Shown here piece after piece: positions 23,344 to 26,787 of a stretch of DNA of 26,787 bases. Below the pieces are notes generated by a model, which was given only the letters and a program-made list of their open reading frames with translations, ran no database searches and was not told the DNA's origin. The DNA comes from Treponema sp. GTDB taxonomy: Bacteria > Spirochaetota > Spirochaetia > Treponematales > Breznakiellaceae. The first letter of the stretch is position 1. Every line of letters starts with the position of its first letter. Position numbers and translations under genes: made by a program. The stretch spans positions 1 to 26,787 of the forward strand of contig JAISBR010000120.1 of NCBI GenBank assembly GCA_031266095.1, in the 5' to 3' direction.

Positions 23344-24113
23344 TGACCAAAAACATAAAACTGCTTATCGCCTATGACGGCTCCGGTTTTGCGGGATGGC
23401 AGAGGCAGGGCGCTTCCGGGGACGGCGCGGATCAGGAACGGACCATTCAGGGAGTTATTGAGCAGGCCCTGGAGAAGATGCACAAAGAACCGGTGAGCCT
23501 TACCGGATCGGGCCGTACCGACGCGGGGGTACACGCCGCGGGGCAGATCGCCAATTTTTACACCAATATACACCGCATTAATCCCGCGCGTTTTGCGCCT
23601 GCCTTGAACGGCCTGCTTCCCCAGGATGTGCGGATCCTTGCAGCCGCTGAAACCCGTTCCGATTTTCACGCCCGCTTTGACGCGAGTATGCGGACCTACC
23701 GTTATCATTTTATCACCGGCCGTTACGCGCTTCCCCACGAGAGCCGTTACAGCCTGTACCTCCGGCGGCATCTTCATATAGCACTCCTCAACGCCTATGG
23801 CCGCCTGCTTTTGGGGGAACGGGACTGTTCGATCTTTGCCGGAGCCGGGGACTCAAGCAAATCCCGGAGCAGGTATATTTCCCGCGCCTGTTTTTTTATC
23901 GAGGGGAACCGGCTGATCTTCGAGATCAGCGCCAACGCCTTTTTATGGAAGATGGTACGTTCAGTGACCGGTACCTTCCTTCACTATGAACAGCGGAATA
24001 CGCCTCCGGAGAAACTGCGGGATATCATCGCCTCAGGTGACCGGAGCCTTGCCGGGCCCACCCTGCCGCCCCAGGGGCTTTTCCTCTGGAAGATCGATTA
24101 TTACAAGGAGTAA
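23343..24113 (+). CDS. truA: tRNA pseudouridine synthase A
   Basis: A 256-residue TruA that isomerises uridines 38-40 of tRNA anticodon stems. Catalytic Asp is D60 in GSGRTDAGVHAAGQ; the opening IKLLIAYDGSGFAGWQRQ, the middle RTYRYHFITG and NAFLWKMVRSVTGTF are all standard. The ATG at 23343 gives the usual N-terminus but has no Shine-Dalgarno. An in-frame ATG at 23319, inside the repeat element and preceded by GAGG, would add eight residues (MHEVQQTP). Both starts are possible; I keep the inner one for homology. Confidence 0.93.
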   Translation: MTKNIKLLIAYDGSGFAGWQRQGASGDGADQERTIQGVIEQALEKMHKEPVSLTGSGRTDAGVHAAGQIANFYTNIHRINPARFAPALNGLLPQDVRILAAAETRSDFHARFDASMRTYRYHFITGRYALPHESRYSLYLRRHLHIALLNAYGRLLLGERDCSIFAGAGDSSKSRSRYISRACFFIEGNRLIFEISANAFLWKMVRSVTGTFLHYEQRNTPPEKLRDIIASGDRSLAGPTLPPQGLFLWKIDYYKE

Positions 24114-24122
24114 ATTGCCGGC

Positions 24123-25127
24123 ATGATCGATCCGGACCTGATTCGCCGTCTCATTGACGCCTCCCGGCGGGAACATGCCTGTACCCTGGAGATCAGCTAT
24201 AATGAGCCTATGGCGGCCCATACTACCTTCAAGGCAGGCGGACACGCGGATTGCTACGTGAAGCCGCTGGGAGACGGATTCCCCGGTTTTGCGGCGGGCC
24301 TGTTCCGGGCTGCCGGGGATGCCGGGGTGCCGGTTTTTATACTCGGAGGCGGCGCTAATATCGTCGTTTCGGACAGAGGAATCCGGGGAATCGTGCTGGA
24401 TACCTCAGGATGGACCGGGGAAACAGGGGAAGCGGAGGCCGCCGCTGTGGGGGCCGGGGACGGTATTGTTATGAGTTTCCGGGCCGGCCTCAGTATTGAT
24501 ACGGCGGCGGAACTGGCCGCCCGGGCCGGGCTTTCAGGACTTGAGTTCCTCGCGGGCATGCCCGGCAGTGTAGGCGGCGCCGTATGGATGAACGCCCGCT
24601 GTTATGAGCGGGAAATCGCCGACGTACTGATAGAAACCGGGATAGTAGATTTCTCTGAAGCCGGGGGGGAAGGCGGCGTTTCGCGGATACTCCGCGTTCC
24701 GGCGGACCGGGCCGCTTTCGGCTACAAGCGCAGCCCGTTCCAGAACCGGTCCTGTCTTATCCTCTCGGCCGCTTTTACCCTGCAACCCGGATCTGAACGG
24801 GAAATCAGGGACGAAATGGAAACGCGCCGCCGGGACCGTGAAGCCAAAGGCCATTACCGCTATCCTTCGGCGGGTTCGGTTTTCAAGAACAACCGGGCCT
24901 TCGGTAAGCCTACCGGTAAAATCATTGACGAACTGGGCTTACGGGGCTTGAAAATAGGCGGCGCCCAAGTCGCTCCCTTTCACGCCAACATCATCATCAA
25001 CACCGGCGGGGCCACCGCAGCGGATATCCGCGCCCTTACCGACGAAGTCGCCGGCCGTGTTATGGCCGCTCTGGGGCTTGTCCTGGAGCCGGAAATCCTC
25101 TTCGTTGGGGACTGGGAAGTGAGCTAA
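24123..25127 (+). CDS. murB: UDP-N-acetylenolpyruvoylglucosamine reductase
   Basis: A 334-residue FAD enzyme reducing UDP-GlcNAc enolpyruvate to UDP-MurNAc for peptidoglycan. FAD-binding: GGGANIVVSD (75-84) and GMPGSVGGAVWMNA (145-158). Catalytic S252 is in YPSAGSVFKN, and Glu in LEPEI near the end protonates the substrate. It begins 9 bp after the truA stop. After LEPEILFVGD the protein ends WEVS, whose codons and stop form the first half of a 23-bp tandem unit, so the tail may be repeat-derived. Confidence 0.95.
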   Translation: MIDPDLIRRLIDASRREHACTLEISYNEPMAAHTTFKAGGHADCYVKPLGDGFPGFAAGLFRAAGDAGVPVFILGGGANIVVSDRGIRGIVLDTSGWTGETGEAEAAAVGAGDGIVMSFRAGLSIDTAAELAARAGLSGLEFLAGMPGSVGGAVWMNARCYEREIADVLIETGIVDFSEAGGEGGVSRILRVPADRAAFGYKRSPFQNRSCLILSAAFTLQPGSEREIRDEMETRRRDREAKGHYRYPSAGSVFKNNRAFGKPTGKIIDELGLRGLKIGGAQVAPFHANIIINTGGATAADIRALTDEVAGRVMAALGLVLEPEILFVGDWEVS

Positions 25128-25872
25128 GCTAGCAGAGGGAAGTGAGCCGGCCCGGCTGAGGGAAGTGAGCTAAGCTAGCAGAGGGAGATGAGCCAACCTA
25201 GCAGAGGGAAGTGAGCTAAGCTAGCAGAGGGAGATGAGCTAAGCTAGCAGAGGGAGGTGAGCTAAGCTAGCAGAGGGAAGTGAGCTAAGCTAGCAGAGGG
25301 AGATGAGCCAGCCTGGCAGAGGGAGGTGAGCTAAGCCGGCAGAGGGAGATGAGCTAGCCTGGCAGAGGGAGGCGAGCAAGGCTAGCTGAGGGGGGCTCAG
25401 CTAGCCTTGCTGAATGGGGCTTCGCTAGCCTAGCTAAGGGAGGCTTCGCTAGCCTGGAATAGGGGTCGATTGCCGCCTGGAATAGGGATCGGTTGCCGCC
25501 TGGAATAGGGATCGGTTGCCTGCTGGAATAGGGGTCGGTTGCTTACCGGCATAGGGGTCGGTTGCCGCCTGGAATAGGGATCGGTTGCTTACTGGAATAG
25601 GGGTCGATTGCCGCCTGGAATAGGGATCGGTTGCCTGCTGGAATAGGGATCGGTTGCCTGCTGGAATAGGGGTCGGTTGCTTGCTGGAATAGGGGTCGGT
25701 TGCTTGCTGGAATAGGGGTCGGTTGCCTGCTGGAATAGGGGTCGGTTGCTTACCGGAATAGTGATCGGTTGCCGGCTGGAATAGGGATCGGTTGCTTGCT
25801 GGAATAGGGGTCGGTTGCTTGCTGGAATGGGGGTCGGTTGCCAGCCGGAATAGGGGTCGGTTGCCGGCAGAG
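25115..25872. repeat. Two-type 23-bp tandem array, about 33 units
   Basis: The period is exactly 23 bp over almost the whole 758 bp, with no spacers. Units 1-12 (25115-25390) are type A with core GAGCTAAGCTAGCAGAGG. Units 16-32 (25463-25853) are type B with core GGTTGCTTGCTGGAATAG. Units 13-15 (25391-25462) are intermediate and 23-25 bp long. The last unit (25854-25872) begins as type B and ends GGCAGAG like type A. Units 1, 3, 5 and 8 are identical, as are 18, 23 and 24, and 16 and 22. Type A carries stops in the forward frames. It lies between convergent murB and citF and fills the gap, apart from 36 GC-rich bases after it. Confidence 0.95.
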
Positions 25873-25908
25873 GGGCCGCCCGCGCGGAGCGTCCGCCGCT
25901 GCCGGGGC

Positions 25909-26787
25909 TCAGGTGACCTGATAGATCAGATCGATGACGCTGCCGTCCCGGGAGGTTACGATCCCCACCACCCGGCCGGTATGCTCGATAGGCTCAGGCC
26001 GTCCAACCATGGTTTCGACAATCTTCCGCAGTTCCCCGATGGGGCGCACCGGAATACCGGCCGCGGCAAATTGTTCCCGCAGGTCCTCACGGGCGGGATT
26101 CACCGCCACCCCCTGTTCGGTTACCAGCACGTCCACGGTCTTGCCGGGGGTCACGAGGCAGCCCACCCGGTCCACGATACAGGGGATCCGTCCCCGGGTA
26201 AGGGGGCAGACCACAATCGACACCGACGCGCCGTAGGCCGTATCCTGGTGGCCGCCCACGGCCCCCCGGATGATCCCGTCGGAACCGGTAAGCACGTTGA
26301 CGTTAAAATCCACATCCGCCTCCAGTGCGGAAAGGACCACCACGTCGAGCTGGTTTACCGCGGCGCCGTGCCCGTAGGGGCTGGCGTAGTATTCCGCGGA
26401 GATCTGGTGGTGAAAGCGGTTGTTCTTGAGGGAATCCGCCGCCTTAAGATCAAAGCCCTGGACATCCAGCAGTTTTTTGATGAGCCCTTCCTCGTGCAGT
26501 TCCACAATGGAGCCCGTGATGCCCCCCAGGGCAAAACTCGCGGTAATGCCCCGGGCGATCATCTTGTCCCGCAAAAACCGGGTTACCGCCAGGGACGCCC
26601 CGCCGGTTCCGGTCTGGAAGGAGAAGCCGTCCACGAGCCGCCCCGAAGCCTCAATCACCTCCGCCGCGGATTCCGCCATCACGAGCTCTTTGGGGTTGGT
26701 GGTAAACCGGGTCGCCCCGGACATGATCCCCGCGGGGTCTCCGATAGCGTCAACCTTAACGATATAATCCACGTCGCTTTCCGGTAT
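25909..26787 (-). CDS. citF: Citrate lyase alpha subunit (citrate:ACP transferase), C-terminal part
   Basis: The frame is open to the window's edge, leaving 292 residues of about 510. Family features are IPESDVDYIVKVDAIGDP at the edge, SFQTGTGGASLAVTRF, SFALGGITGSIVELHEEG, NVLTGSDGIIRGAVGGHQD and VTEQGVAVNPAREDL. This CoA-transferase-type subunit swaps acetyl for citryl on the CitD acyl carrier, the first step of splitting citrate to acetate and oxaloacetate. The other citrate-lyase genes would lie upstream (beyond the window). Its stop is 36 bp from the tandem array, converging on murB. Confidence 0.92.
   Translation of the reverse strand: MPESDVDYIVKVDAIGDPAGIMSGATRFTTNPKELVMAESAAEVIEASGRLVDGFSFQTGTGGASLAVTRFLRDKMIARGITASFALGGITGSIVELHEEGLIKKLLDVQGFDLKAADSLKNNRFHHQISAEYYASPYGHGAAVNQLDVVVLSALEADVDFNVNVLTGSDGIIRGAVGGHQDTAYGASVSIVVCPLTRGRIPCIVDRVGCLVTPGKTVDVLVTEQGVAVNPAREDLREQFAAAGIPVRPIGELRKIVETMVGRPEPIEHTGRVVGIVTSRDGSVIDLIYQVT

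Noticed and set aside
22911..23777. Minus-strand ORF across the DUF2225-truA junction
   Set aside because: It spans the inverted-repeat element and the antisense of two recognised genes, and has no family features.
25115..25872. CRISPR array
   Set aside because: The 23-bp units are directly joined, with no unique spacers, and no cas gene is in the window.
25463..25908. Minus-strand coding through type B units, e.g. by stop readthrough from citF
   Set aside because: Type B is mostly free of minus-strand stops, but it has no start codons; units with CTTACC introduce TAA; and citF already ends at its normal C-terminus (VIDLIYQVT).

Overview
The window looks like part of a GC-rich spirochaete chromosome. 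The inference comes from several features together: a treponeme-type RimO, a cdaA-cdaR-acpS cluster, a PspA gene behind a STAS gene, relaxed or leaderless gene starts, and many small palindromic repeats between genes. A termite-gut type of treponeme (Breznakiellaceae) would fit. This rests on protein style and gene order only and was not checked by any search. Most of the window is ordinary chromosomal gene content; the unusual material is in the gaps between genes.

Layout. 1-711: 3' part of a zinc-type sorbitol/xylitol dehydrogenase. 798-2715 (minus): an HD-domain hydrolase and a transsulfuration-type PLP enzyme. 3024-4364: rimO. 4365-4939: gap packed with nested inverted repeats. 4940-8271: a carbohydrate island with a cytoplasmic GH28 glycosidase (minus) divergent from a sugar isomerase/epimerase and a D-2-hydroxyacid dehydrogenase. 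8445-9206 (minus): a TrmH/TrmJ-type RNA methyltransferase. 9442-11169: STAS plus zinc-ribbon protein, YbjN-like protein and PspA. 11343-12047: deoD. 12150-12233: tRNA-Leu(CAG). 12466-14584: rho, with a long disordered N-terminus, then rpmE. 14601-16403 (minus): a membrane protein, an HTH-PTS IIA fusion and cytidine deaminase. 16449-19399: an anchored beta-propeller, a degenerate M23 peptidase and a methyltransferase. 19377-19874 (minus): Smr protein. 20098-25127: cdaA, cdaR, acpS, a DUF2225 protein, truA and murB. 25115-25872: about 33 tandem 23-bp units. 25909 to the end (minus): C-terminal part of citF.

How the genes work together. cdaA/cdaR make and control cyclic di-AMP and sit with acpS and murB, so lipid, wall and second-messenger functions are grouped. 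The GH28 enzyme has no signal peptide, so it would act on imported oligogalacturonides; the isomerase and dehydrogenase could process the products. STAS, YbjN-like and PspA genes read as one envelope-stress operon behind a near-consensus promoter.

Most notable. The 23-bp array after murB starts inside murB's stop codon, changes from one unit type to another with the period kept, and ends in a hybrid unit. At least four genes have a -10 hexamer 4-7 nt before the start codon and no Shine-Dalgarno, suggesting leaderless mRNAs. Two families of dispersed palindromes occupy intergenic gaps, and a separate inverted-repeat element abuts the truA start.
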